From Actinocatenispora rupis (GTDB taxonomy: Bacteria; Actinomycetota; Actinomycetes; Mycobacteriales; Micromonosporaceae): a stretch of DNA of 64,000 nucleotides. Position 1 is the stretch's first letter; each line of letters starts with the position of its first letter. The stretch covers positions 372,001 to 436,000 of the forward strand of contig NZ_BOMB01000001.1 in NCBI RefSeq assembly GCF_016861975.1. The letters are read 5' to 3'. Below the pieces are notes generated by a model, which searched no databases, was not told the DNA's origin, and saw nothing but the letters and a program-made list of their open reading frames with translations. Position numbers and translations under genes: made by a program. Of this stretch, positions 10,131-19,255 are shown piece after piece.

Positions 10131-11180
10131 GTGGACGGAATGGATCCGGAACTGGCCGCCGAGGCGTCCCTGCGCGCCCCCAACGGCGCACCGTACGACC
10201 GCTTCGTCGCCTCGTACCGGGCGCGGATGGGGTACCGGGCGGAACCGCTCCGGCCGCCCGCGGTGACCGACGTCGAGGGCGCGATCGACATCCACTGCCA
10301 CGCGCACGAGGGCCAGCAGGACGCGCTCGCCGTCGCCCAGCTCGCCTCCGCGTCCGGCATGGGCGGCCTGCTGTTCAAGAGCATCCGCGGCCGGGACCGT
10401 ACCGACGTGGTCGGCCCTGCCGGTGTCGTACGCGAGGTGGCGCGGGACCTCGCCGACTGGTCGGACGCCACCGGCGTACCGCCGACGCGGCTGTGGTCGG
10501 GCTGGATCACCAGCTTCACCGGCGGGCTGTCGATGACCGACGCGTGCCGCGCGAACCTCGACGACGGCGTGTCCGCCGTGTGGATGCCGGTGTTCCGCAG
10601 CGCCAACACCCTCAGCAAGGTGGGCGGGCCGCCCGCCTGGTGGGGCGAGACCGGCGAGTGGAGCGCGCCGCTGCCGTGGGAGAAGGCGCTCGCGGTCGGG
10701 CAGTACACGCTCGACGGGCGCGGCCGGCTGAAACCCGTGTACCGGGAGGTGTTCCGGATGGTGGCCGACGCCGGGGTGATGGTGTCGTTCGCGCACGGTA
10801 CGCACGACGAGATCTTCGCGATGGCCGACGCCGTACGGGATCTGGGCATCACGCGGGCGGTCGTGGACCACCCGTTCAGCCCGTTCATCGACCTGTCCGT
10901 ACCGCAGCTGCGGGAGCTGGCCGCCGCCGGCGTGTACCTGAACTTCACGTACGACGAGATCTCGCCGTTGCTGGGGGTGGACCCGGCGCGGATGTGCGCC
11001 GCGATCCGGGAGATCGGCACCGGGCAGGTCACCCTGTCCAGCGACGCGGGCGAACCGCTGTTCCCCAACACGGTCGAGGCGATGCGGCTGATCCGGGCGC
11101 ACATGCGCGCGTTCGGGCTGACCGACGACGAGGTGCACCAGGTCAGCGTGGTCAACCCGGGGAGGCTGCTCGGTGTCTGA
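10131..11180 (+). CDS. amidohydrolase-superfamily protein (DUF6282-like)
   Basis: Probable metal-dependent hydrolase of 349 residues. DIHCHAHEG carries the HxH metal ligands (His55, His57). Further His/Asp candidates are in VSFAHGTHDE, VVDHPFSP and LSSDAGEP, so the usual TIM-barrel amidohydrolase ligand set appears complete. It most resembles the uncharacterised DUF6282 group; that family name is from memory. GTG 10131 has AGGAG 8 nt upstream, the same arrangement as the operon's FMN oxidase. Its end overlaps the aldehyde dehydrogenase start by 8 nt. It likely hydrolyses an amide, lactone or ester in the same pathway. Confidence 0.78.
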   Translation: MDGMDPELAAEASLRAPNGAPYDRFVASYRARMGYRAEPLRPPAVTDVEGAIDIHCHAHEGQQDALAVAQLASASGMGGLLFKSIRGRDRTDVVGPAGVVREVARDLADWSDATGVPPTRLWSGWITSFTGGLSMTDACRANLDDGVSAVWMPVFRSANTLSKVGGPPAWWGETGEWSAPLPWEKALAVGQYTLDGRGRLKPVYREVFRMVADAGVMVSFAHGTHDEIFAMADAVRDLGITRAVVDHPFSPFIDLSVPQLRELAAAGVYLNFTYDEISPLLGVDPARMCAAIREIGTGQVTLSSDAGEPLFPNTVEAMRLIRAHMRAFGLTDDEVHQVSVVNPGRLLGV

Positions 11181-12567
11181 ACCCCTGACGATCGGCGGGC
11201 GCGCCGTCGCCGGTACCCCCGGCCTCGACGTCGTCGACCCGGCCACCGGGCGGGTCTTCGCCACCGCACCCGCCTGTACCGACGCGGAACTGTCGGCCGC
11301 GGTCGACGCCGCGCACGACGCCTGGCCGGCCTGGCGCGTGGCGGACCGCGGCGCCGCGCTCACCGCCGCCGCCGACGCGATCGCCGCCGCGGCCGACGAC
11401 CTCGCCCCGCTGCTCACCGCCGAGCAGGGCAAGCCGCTCGCCGACGCCCGCGCCGAACTCGTCCGGGCCGCGGATCGCTTGCGGCACCACGCTTTCCTTC
11501 GTCCCGAGCCTCGCGTACTCCGCGACGACGGCACCGAACGCGTCGAGGTACGGTGGCGCCCCGTCGGCCCGGTCGCCGCCATCGCGCCGTGGAACTTCCC
11601 CGTCCAGCTCGCCGCCGCGAAGATCGCACCCGCGCTCGCCGCCGGCAACACCGTCGTCCTCAAGCCGTCGCCGTACACGCCGCTGACGACGCTCTCGCTG
11701 GGCCGGCTGCTCGCCGGGGTCCTGCCGCCCGGCGTGCTCAACGTGGTGTCCGGGCCGGAACCGTTGGGGGAGCGGCTCGTCGCGCATCCCGGCATCCGCC
11801 AGGTCACGTTCACCGGGTCGGTCGCCACCGGCCGCCGGGTGGCCGCGTCCGCCGGGCCGAACCTGCGCCCCGTCACCCTCGAACTCGGCGGCAACGACGC
11901 GGCGATCGTGCTGCCCGACGCCGACGTACCGGCGATCGCGGACGCGCTGTTCTGGTCCGCCTTCGCCAACTGCGGCCAGATCTGCATGGCCGTCAAACGC
12001 GTGTACGTGGCCGCCGACCGGCACGACGAACTCGTCGACGCGCTCGCCGCCCGCGCCGCGTCCGTACCCGTCGGCGCCGGCTCGGACCCCGGTACGCGGC
12101 TCGGGCCGCTCACCACCGCGCCGCAGTACCGGCGGGTCGCCGGGCTGGTGGCGGCGGCACTGTCCGGCGGTGCGCGCGCCGCGGCCGGCGGCGGCCCCCT
12201 CGACCGCGACGGCTACTTCCACGCCCCGACCATCCTGACCGGCGTCGCCGACACCGACCGGATCGTCACCGAGGAACAGTTCGGCCCCGCCCTCCCCGTC
12301 CTCACGTACGACTCGGTCGACGAGGCGGTCGCCCGCGCCAACGCCACCCCGTACGGGCTGTGCGGGTCGGTGTGGGGTGTCGACGTGGACCGCGCCGTGG
12401 CCGTCGCCGAACGGCTCCAGGTCGGTACCGCGTGGGTCAACAGCCACCTGCGGATGTCGTTCGACGACCCGTTCGCCGGGACGAAGGACTCCGGGCTCGG
12501 CGTGTCCGGCGGCGAGTGGGGCGTGTCCGCGCACACCGAGCCGTACGTGCTGCACCGGCCGAGCTGA
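11173..12567 (+). CDS. NAD(P)-dependent aldehyde dehydrogenase
   Basis: ALDH-superfamily enzyme of 464 residues that oxidises an aldehyde to an acid. General base Glu237 lies in LELGGND and nucleophile Cys271 in NCGQICMA, 34 residues apart as expected. The cofactor region PWNFPVQLAAAKIAPALAAGN and the C-terminal SHLRMSFDDPFAGTKDSGLG are typical. It is the last gene of the operon, with its GTG start inside the preceding gene. An aldehyde formed by the oxidases or by the hydrolase upstream is the likely substrate; this is inference. Confidence 0.93.
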   Translation: MSEPLTIGGRAVAGTPGLDVVDPATGRVFATAPACTDAELSAAVDAAHDAWPAWRVADRGAALTAAADAIAAAADDLAPLLTAEQGKPLADARAELVRAADRLRHHAFLRPEPRVLRDDGTERVEVRWRPVGPVAAIAPWNFPVQLAAAKIAPALAAGNTVVLKPSPYTPLTTLSLGRLLAGVLPPGVLNVVSGPEPLGERLVAHPGIRQVTFTGSVATGRRVAASAGPNLRPVTLELGGNDAAIVLPDADVPAIADALFWSAFANCGQICMAVKRVYVAADRHDELVDALAARAASVPVGAGSDPGTRLGPLTTAPQYRRVAGLVAAALSGGARAAAGGGPLDRDGYFHAPTILTGVADTDRIVTEEQFGPALPVLTYDSVDEAVARANATPYGLCGSVWGVDVDRAVAVAERLQVGTAWVNSHLRMSFDDPFAGTKDSGLGVSGGEWGVSAHTEPYVLHRPS

Positions 12568-12605
12568 CCGTCAGCCGCCGCGCAAGGCGAGCCGGATCCG
12601 CTTCG

Positions 12606-12626
12606 GCGCGCCGGCGCCGGGCGCGC
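12606..12626. terminator. possible terminator hairpin between convergent genes
   Basis: GCGCGCC and GGCGCGC form a 7-bp all-GC stem around a 7-nt loop. It lies between the stops of the aldehyde dehydrogenase and the enoyl-CoA hydratase-like gene. There is no U-tract, which is usual in high-GC actinobacteria. Confidence 0.4.
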
Positions 12627-12629
12627 GGG

Positions 12630-13388
12630 TCAGGTGGCGGGGGTGCCGTGCCGGCCGGCGCCACCGGCGAACCGCGCCACCCCCGGCCCCGCGTCGGCCA
12701 GCGACACCAGCCCGTGCTCGTACTCGGTGCGCAGCGCCACGTCCTCGGCCACGCCGTGACTGTCCAGAGTGGACAGTCGGTCCTGGCGCAGGCAGGTCTG
12801 CGGCAGCGCGGCGAGCTCGGCGGCGAGCCGCAGGGCTGCCGGCAGCGCCCCGCCGTCCGGTACCAGCCGGTTGACCAGGCCGATGCGTTCCGCCTCGGCG
12901 GCGGGCACCGGGCGGCCGGTGAGGATCAGGTCCATCGCGCGGCTCTCGCCGATCAGCCGCGGCAGTCGTACGGTGCCCCCGTCGATCAGCGGTACGCCCC
13001 AGCGCCGGCAGTACACGCCGAACACGGCGGTCTCGGCCGCGACCCGCAGATCGGCCCACAGCGCCAGCTCCAGGCCGCCGGCCACCGCCGGGCCCTCCAC
13101 CGCGGCGACCACCGGCTTGCCGAGCCGCATCCGCGTCGGCCCCATCGGACCGTCACCGTCCGGCGCGACCCGGTTGCCCCGGTCCGAGCCGTACGCGTGC
13201 AGGTCGGCGCCGGCGCAGAACACCCCGCCGGCGCCGGTGAGTACCGCGACGGAGGCGGTCGGGTCGGCGTCGAACTCCCGGAACGCCGCCGCCAGTGCCT
13301 CCGCCGTCGGCCGGTCCACGGCGTTGCGCACCTCCGGCCGGTCGATCACCACCGTCCACACCGGACCGTCCCGCTCCACCCGTACCAT
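12630..13388 (-). CDS. enoyl-CoA hydratase/crotonase family protein lacking second catalytic Glu
   Basis: Crotonase-fold protein of 252 residues with the oxyanion-hole elements FCAGADLHAYG and AVEGPAVAGGLELALWADLR. The Glu aligning with rat hydratase Glu144 is present (LELAL). The position 20 residues later, corresponding to Glu164, is Cys (FGVYCRRWGVP). Hydratase activity is therefore doubtful, and this FCRRWGVP-type subfamily may do another acyl-CoA reaction. ATG 13388 is favoured because TACGAT lies exactly 6 nt upstream as a leaderless -10 element; GTG 13412 has no ribosome site. Confidence 0.85.
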   Translation of the reverse strand: MVRVERDGPVWTVVIDRPEVRNAVDRPTAEALAAAFREFDADPTASVAVLTGAGGVFCAGADLHAYGSDRGNRVAPDGDGPMGPTRMRLGKPVVAAVEGPAVAGGLELALWADLRVAAETAVFGVYCRRWGVPLIDGGTVRLPRLIGESRAMDLILTGRPVPAAEAERIGLVNRLVPDGGALPAALRLAAELAALPQTCLRQDRLSTLDSHGVAEDVALRTEYEHGLVSLADAGPGVARFAGGAGRHGTPAT

Positions 13389-13453
13389 CGCGCCATCGTA
13401 GGCGTCGGGCACGTCTCACCGCGGGATCCGTTCCGGCGTGACAGGCTGGCGGC

Positions 13454-13885
13454 ATGGCAGAAGAGACGCAACGCTCGGTGTCGCTCACCCGCACCGGCAG
13501 CCAGCAGTACGACGTGGAGAACGTGCGCGGCGGCCGGATCACCATCGGGTCCGGGCAGAACACCGATTTCACCCCGGTCGAGCTGCTGCTCGCCGCCATC
13601 GCCGGCTGTACCGCGATCGACGTGGACATCCTGACCTCGCGGCGGGCCGAACCGGAGTCGTTCACCGTGGCGTCCACCGGCGACAAGATCCGTGACGAGC
13701 AGGGCAACCACATGACGAACCTGGAGGTCACGTTCCGGGTCGGGTTCCCGGCGGGGGAGGGCGGCGACAAGGCCCGCGCCCTGCTGCCCGAGGCGGTACG
13801 CACCTCGCACGACCGGCTGTGCACGGTGAGCCGCACCGTGCAGCTCGGCGCGGACGTGACGATGCACGTCGCGACCGACGACTGA
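13454..13885 (+). CDS. OsmC family protein
   Basis: OsmC/Ohr-like protein of 143 residues, a cytosolic thiol-dependent peroxide-detoxifying fold. Conserved Cys residues occur in AAIAGCTAIDVD and in RLCTVSRTV, the two positions expected for the reactive and resolving cysteines. PVELLLAAIAGC is the strongest family marker. The ATG follows CAGGCT by 6 nt and has no Shine-Dalgarno, compatible with a leaderless mRNA. It is divergent from the crotonase gene, with only 65 nt between starts. Confidence 0.88.
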   Translation: MAEETQRSVSLTRTGSQQYDVENVRGGRITIGSGQNTDFTPVELLLAAIAGCTAIDVDILTSRRAEPESFTVASTGDKIRDEQGNHMTNLEVTFRVGFPAGEGGDKARALLPEAVRTSHDRLCTVSRTVQLGADVTMHVATDD

Positions 13886-13998
13886 ACCGGTCGCACGCCG
13901 CCGCCGTTTGCACCGGACGACCGGCCGCCGGTACGTCCACGGGACACGCCGGCAGGGCGATACTGGGTGCCACGCGGTGGCAGTACGGGGGAGTGCCG

Positions 13999-14715
13999 AT
14001 GGGCGAGGAGCTGGGCCGCACCACCGTCACCGACGCGCTGGTGCAACGGGTCCTGCGGCTCGTACACGACGACGGGCTGGCGGCGGGCGACCGGCTGCCG
14101 TCCGCCCGCGCGCTGGCCGAACGGTTCGCCGTGGCCGTCCCGACCGTACGGGAGGCGCTGGCGCGGTTGCAGGCGACCGGTGCGGTGCAGATCCACCACG
14201 GGTCCGGGATCTACGTCGGCTCGACGATCGAGGACGTGTTCCTGCCCAACCCGTACCAGTCGCCGGTGGAGGGGCAGCGTCTGGTGGAGCTGCTGGAGGC
14301 GCGGGCGCTGATCGAGCCGGACCTGGCCCGGCGCGCGGCCAGGCGGCGCGACACCGATTCGGTGCGTACGCTGCGGCGGCTGCTCGCCGAGGCCGGGCAG
14401 CACCTGGAACACGACGACGACACGCTGCACCGGCTGAACATGCGGTTCCACTGCGGCGTGGCGGCGGCCAGCGGCAACCGGGTCCTCGCCGGCGTCATCG
14501 AGGCGCTGGCCAGCGTGAACAGCGTGGGGCAGCAGGAGATCCTGCGGATCTTCGACGACCGGGCCCGCGACCACGAGGAGCACCGGGAGATCCTGGCCGC
14601 GATCGAGGCGGGCCGCCCCGGCGCGGCGGGCACGCTCATGCAGCGCCACCTCGACCACGTACGCCGGGTCGTCGCCGACCGGTTGGCCGCCGATCCCGCG
14701 GCGGGTGCGTCGTGA
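13999..14715 (+). CDS. GntR/FadR-family transcriptional regulator
   Basis: DNA-binding regulator of 238 residues. The N-terminal winged helix (LPSARALAERFAVAVPTVREALARLQATGAV) is followed by an all-helical FCD ligand domain with conserved His/Asp residues (RFHCGVAAASGN, HEEHREIL). It is a close paralogue of the regulator at 46924, sharing the LPSARALAERF and QATGAV...HGSG.YV segments and an LPNP linker. A purine-rich ribosome site (GGGGGAG) precedes ATG 13999. It is coupled through a GTGA overlap to the Vgb-like gene, which it probably controls together with itself. Confidence 0.9.
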   Translation: MGEELGRTTVTDALVQRVLRLVHDDGLAAGDRLPSARALAERFAVAVPTVREALARLQATGAVQIHHGSGIYVGSTIEDVFLPNPYQSPVEGQRLVELLEARALIEPDLARRAARRRDTDSVRTLRRLLAEAGQHLEHDDDTLHRLNMRFHCGVAAASGNRVLAGVIEALASVNSVGQQEILRIFDDRARDHEEHREILAAIEAGRPGAAGTLMQRHLDHVRRVVADRLAADPAAGAS

Positions 14716-15593
14716 CCGCGGTCGACGAGTACCGGGTGGCGGACGCCGACGCCGGACCGTACGCGGTGACGGTCGGGCCGGACGGCGCGCTGTGGTACAC
14801 GATGGTGCATGCCGGGCGGATCGGTCGGCTGGTGCCGGCCGGCGACGGACCGACCAGCGTCGCCCTGTCGCCCGGTTCCGGGCCGACCGCCATCACCGCG
14901 GGCCCGGACGGCGCGCTCTGGTGCACCGAGTACGCGGCGCACCGGATCGGGCGGATCGGCACCGACGGCGCGGTCACCGAGTTCCCCGTGCCCACACCGG
15001 AATGCGGGCCGTACGGGATCGTCGCGGGGCCGGACGGCGCGCTGTGGTTCACCGAGAGCGCCGCCGACCGGATCGGCCGCATCACCCCGGACGGCACGGT
15101 CACCGAACATCCGCTCCCGGTCGCCGGCGGGTTCCCGGCGGCCATCACCGCCGGCGGCGACGGCGCGCTGTGGTTCGCGCTGAACCGGGCGGACGCGATC
15201 GGCCGGCTCACCACCGACGGCGCGTTCACGCTGCACCCGCTGCCGACCGCCGGCGCCGCGCCGGTCGGGATCACCGCCGGGACGGGCGGCGTGGTGTGGT
15301 GCACCGAGATCGGCGCCGGCCGGCTCGCCCGGATCGACCCCGACCGGCGGATCACCGAGTACCCGCTGCCGGACCCGGCCGGGCGGCCGCACGCGGTGAC
15401 CGTCGACGCCGCCGGTACGCCGTGGTTCACCGAGTGGGCCGGCAACCGGATCGGCCGGCTCGCCGCCGACGGCACCACCACCTCCTACGACCTGCGTACG
15501 CCGGGGGCGGAGCCGCACGGGCTCACCGTCTGCCCGGACGGCAACGTGTGGGCGGCGCTGGAGATCGGCGCCCTCGCCCGCGTCACCCCCTGA
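14712..15593 (+). CDS. Vgb-like (virginiamycin B lyase family) beta-propeller protein
   Basis: Predicted seven-bladed propeller of 293 residues built from repeats of the form GITAGPDGALWFTE...RIGRI..DG. Vgb lyases open streptogramin B rings. In the staphylococcal enzyme the catalytic pair is His270/Glu284, 14 residues apart; here RPHAVTV and FTEWAGN give a His and a Glu also 14 apart. The residue two before the His is Arg, where Vgb has the metal-binding Glu268 (from memory). Antibiotic cleavage is therefore possible but unproven, and many relatives are plain propellers. No signal peptide is seen. The start overlaps the regulator stop. Confidence 0.78.
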   Translation: MTAVDEYRVADADAGPYAVTVGPDGALWYTMVHAGRIGRLVPAGDGPTSVALSPGSGPTAITAGPDGALWCTEYAAHRIGRIGTDGAVTEFPVPTPECGPYGIVAGPDGALWFTESAADRIGRITPDGTVTEHPLPVAGGFPAAITAGGDGALWFALNRADAIGRLTTDGAFTLHPLPTAGAAPVGITAGTGGVVWCTEIGAGRLARIDPDRRITEYPLPDPAGRPHAVTVDAAGTPWFTEWAGNRIGRLAADGTTTSYDLRTPGAEPHGLTVCPDGNVWAALEIGALARVTP

Positions 15594-15683
15594 CCGGGCC
15601 CGGTACCGGCGTTTCGCGGGCGGGGACGCCGGGCGAGCGGCGACGATGGGCGGCAGGAGACGAGAGGAAGGGGCGGTTCAACG

Positions 15684-16472
15684 ATGGGCACGCAGGCGAA
15701 CGGGTGGACCGTGACGCTGCCCGGCGGCGTGGAGATGCCGCTGCTCGGGTTCGGCACCTGGCAGGCCCGCGGCGACGAGGCGTACCGGGCGGTGGCCACC
15801 GCGCTGGACGCCGGCTACCGGCACGTGGACACCGCCACGGCGTACGGGAACGAGAAGGACGTGGGGCGGGCGGTCACGGACAGCGGGCTGGACCGCGGCG
15901 AGGTGTTCGTGACCACGAAGCTGCCGCCGGACCACGCCGACCAGGCCCGGGACACGTTGCGCCGCAGCCTCGACGCGCTGGACACCGGGTACGTGGACCT
16001 GTGGCTGATCCACTGGCCGCCGGGCGGCTCGGCCCGTCCCGACGTGTGGCGCGAGCTGATCGCCGCCCGCGACGAGGGACTGGCCCGCGCGGTCGGGGTC
16101 AGCAACTACGCGACCACGCAGCTCGACGAGCTGATCGGCGCGACCGGCGTGGCGCCCGCGGTGAACCAGATCAAGTGGGCCCCCGCCCTGTACGACGCGG
16201 CCCGGCTCGCCGAGTGCCGCGACCGCGGCGTCGTACTGGAGGGGTACAGCCCGTTCCGGGCCACGAACCTGACCGCCGACCCGCTCGTCGACGCGGCGGA
16301 AGCGCACGGTGTCACCCCGGCCCGGGTGGTCCTGCGCTGGCATCTCCAGCACGGCGTCGTCGTGATCCCCAAGTCGGTCACGCCCGAACGCATCGCGGCC
16401 AACGTCGACGTCTTCGGCTTCACCCTCACCGACGACGAGATGGCCGCGATCGACGGCATGGCAACGGCCTGA
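15684..16472 (+). CDS. aldo/keto reductase
   Basis: NADPH-dependent (beta/alpha)8-barrel reductase of 262 residues. The catalytic tetrad is visible as Asp in HVDTATAYGNE, Tyr in the same segment, Lys in VTTKLPP and His in LIHWPPGG. NADP-binding IPKSVTPERIAANVDVF is near the C-terminus. It resembles 2,5-diketo-gluconate reductase-type AKR5 enzymes. ATG 15684 is preceded by the purine-rich stretch AGGAAGGGGCGG. It is monocistronic and ends in a strong hairpin shared with mdh. Confidence 0.92.
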   Translation: MGTQANGWTVTLPGGVEMPLLGFGTWQARGDEAYRAVATALDAGYRHVDTATAYGNEKDVGRAVTDSGLDRGEVFVTTKLPPDHADQARDTLRRSLDALDTGYVDLWLIHWPPGGSARPDVWRELIAARDEGLARAVGVSNYATTQLDELIGATGVAPAVNQIKWAPALYDAARLAECRDRGVVLEGYSPFRATNLTADPLVDAAEAHGVTPARVVLRWHLQHGVVVIPKSVTPERIAANVDVFGFTLTDDEMAAIDGMATA

Positions 16473-16517
16473 CACGCCGCGGCGCCGGTACCCGGGTGGG
16501 CACCGGCGCCGCGCGTG
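16473..16517. terminator. bidirectional terminator hairpin
   Basis: CGCGGCGCCGGT (16478-16489) pairs perfectly with ACCGGCGCCGCG (16502-16513) around a 12-nt loop. CACG/CGTG extends the stem past a one-base bulge. It fills the gap between the convergent aldo/keto reductase and malate dehydrogenase genes and can serve both. Confidence 0.75.
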
Positions 16518-16522
16518 GTGGC

Positions 16523-17515
<993 letters not shown>

Positions 17516-17585
17516 TCACTCCGTTCGCAGGATTCCGTACTCCAGCGCGGATGCTACTCGCCGGTCCGGGACCGCCCGCGGCAGG

Positions 17586-18656
17586 TCAACGCGCCGACAG
17601 CACGTCCGCCAGGTCGTACGAGACGGGCTGCTCCAGCTGCTCGTACGTGCAGCTGCGGGGCTCCCGGTCGGGCCGCCAGCGGGCGAACTGCGCGGTGTGC
17701 CGGAAGCGGACGCCCTCCATGTGCTCGTACCGCACCTCGACGACGCGCTCGGGCCGCAACGGTACGAACGACAGGTCCTTGCCGGCCGACCAGCGGCTGC
17801 CCTCGGCGTTGCGCGGAGTGCGGGTGCCCTCCTCCTGCTTCGCCCACGCCCACGGGTGGTCGTCGAACGTGGTCACCAGCGGCTGCAGCTCGGTGAACAG
17901 CTCCTGCCGCCGCGCCATCGGGAACGCGCCGATCACCCCGACGCTGATCAGCTCGCCGGCGTCGTCGTACAGGCCGAGGAGCAGGGAGCCGATGCGGTCC
18001 GGGCCGCTCTTGTGCAGGCGGTACCCGGCGACCACGCAGTCCGCGGTGCGTTCGTGCTTGATCTTGTACATGGTCCGCTTGTCCGGCTGGTACGTCCCGG
18101 CCAGCGGCTTGGCGACGATGCCGTCCAGCCCCGCCCCCTCGAACTGCTGGAACCAGCGCGCCGCGACGTCCCGGTCGTACGTGGTGGCGGTGACGTGCAC
18201 CGGCGCCGCCGCCGTGGACAGCGCGTCGACCAGCGTCTCGCGCCGCTCCGCGAACGGTCGCCCGGTGTAGTCGGTGTCGCCCAGCGCCAGCAGGTCGAAC
18301 GCGACGAACCGGGCCGGCGTGGTCTCCGACAGCAGCTTCACCCGGCTCGCCGCCGGGTGGATGCGCTGCTGCAACTGGTCGAAGTCGAGCCGGTCGCCCG
18401 ACTCGCCGACCAGGATGATCTCGCCGTCCACCACGCACCGGTCCGGCAGCTGCTCCCGGAACGCGGTGACCAGCTCCGGGAAGTACCGCGTCATGGGCTT
18501 CTCGTTCCGGCTGCCGATCTCGACGTCGTCGCCGTCCCGGAAGATGATCGAACGGAACCCGTCCCACTTCGGCTCGTAGCTCAGCTCGCCGTCCGGGATG
18601 TCCTTCACGGCCTTCGCCAGCATCGGTTTCACCGGCGGCATCACGGGCAGTCGCAT
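17586..18656 (-). CDS. ATP-dependent DNA ligase (LigC-like)
   Basis: ATP-dependent ligase of 356 residues with adenylation and OB-fold domains. Motif I EPKWDGFR carries the AMP-accepting Lys near residue 27. CVVDGEIIL, FDLLALG, DGIVAKPL and YKIKHERTADCVVAGYR match motifs III, IIIa, IV and V. There is no polymerase or nuclease domain, so it is a LigC rather than a LigD; actinobacterial LigC acts in alternative end joining or excision repair. ATG 18656 was chosen over ATG 18665 because GACAAT lies 7 nt upstream as a leaderless -10. Confidence 0.9.
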   Translation of the reverse strand: MRLPVMPPVKPMLAKAVKDIPDGELSYEPKWDGFRSIIFRDGDDVEIGSRNEKPMTRYFPELVTAFREQLPDRCVVDGEIILVGESGDRLDFDQLQQRIHPAASRVKLLSETTPARFVAFDLLALGDTDYTGRPFAERRETLVDALSTAAAPVHVTATTYDRDVAARWFQQFEGAGLDGIVAKPLAGTYQPDKRTMYKIKHERTADCVVAGYRLHKSGPDRIGSLLLGLYDDAGELISVGVIGAFPMARRQELFTELQPLVTTFDDHPWAWAKQEEGTRTPRNAEGSRWSAGKDLSFVPLRPERVVEVRYEHMEGVRFRHTAQFARWRPDREPRSCTYEQLEQPVSYDLADVLSAR

Positions 18657-18795
18657 GCCGACCATTGTCCACGGCCGCGCTCGTACGGCGGGGGCTTTGC
18701 GGTGTCGGGCGCTTCGGCCCGGTTCCTCCCTCGTTCGGCCGCTGAGCTGGGATCGCGCCGCGGACCGGTGCCCCGGCGGGGCGCACAATGAGGTC

Positions 18796-19245
18796 ATGTG
18801 CGCGCTGGACCTCGACGAACTGCGGCGGCTGCGGCGGGCCCGCGACCGGATGGACCGGGAGTACGCGGAGCCGCTGGACGTGGCGGCGCTGGCCCGTACC
18901 GCGCTGATGTCCACCGCGCACTTCAGCCGGCGCTTCCGCGACGAGTACGGGGAGACGCCCTACTCGTACCTGATGACGCGGCGGATCGAGCGGGCGACGG
19001 CGCTGCTGCGCCGGGGTGACATGACCGTGACGGACGTCTGCTTCGCGGTCGGCTGTACCAGTCTCGGCTCGTTCTCGGCCCGGTTCACGCAGGTCGTGGG
19101 GGAGACGCCGAGCGCCTACCGGGCGCGCGACCACAGCGAGTTGCAGGTGGTGCCGGGCTGCCAGGTGATGGTGGTGACCCGGCCGCGCAAGCCCGCCCGG
19201 CGGTCCGGCAGTTTTGAAGAAACATCGGCGTCCGTGCACGTCTAG
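18796..19245 (+). CDS. AraC-family transcriptional regulator (HTH only)
   Basis: Regulator of 149 residues made almost entirely of the double helix-turn-helix AraC domain. LDVAALARTALMSTAHFSRRFRDEYGETPYSYL is the first HTH, and MTVTDVCFAVGCTSLGSFSARFTQVVGETPSAYR the second. No sugar- or ligand-binding domain is present. A short tail contains a conserved Cys (VPGCQV), also seen in the paralogue at 31596. It lies immediately upstream of a VOC protein, and its stop overlaps that gene's promoter hexamer. CACAAT sits 6 nt before the ATG. Confidence 0.88.
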   Translation: MCALDLDELRRLRRARDRMDREYAEPLDVAALARTALMSTAHFSRRFRDEYGETPYSYLMTRRIERATALLRRGDMTVTDVCFAVGCTSLGSFSARFTQVVGETPSAYRARDHSELQVVPGCQVMVVTRPRKPARRSGSFEETSASVHV

Positions 19246-19248
19246 GGT
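19243..19248 (+). promoter_or_regulatory. leaderless -10 element of VOC gene
   Basis: TAGGGT ends 7 nt before the ATG at 19256. There is no Shine-Dalgarno in between, so transcription probably starts at or next to the A of the start codon. The same hexamer at the same spacing recurs before other genes in this window. Confidence 0.6.
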
Positions 19249-19255
19249 CGAATGC

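Noticed and set aside
4488-12567. Mycofactocin cluster, suggested by the FMN hydroxyacid oxidase family also found there
   Set aside because: No precursor peptide, radical SAM or glycosyltransferase genes are present.
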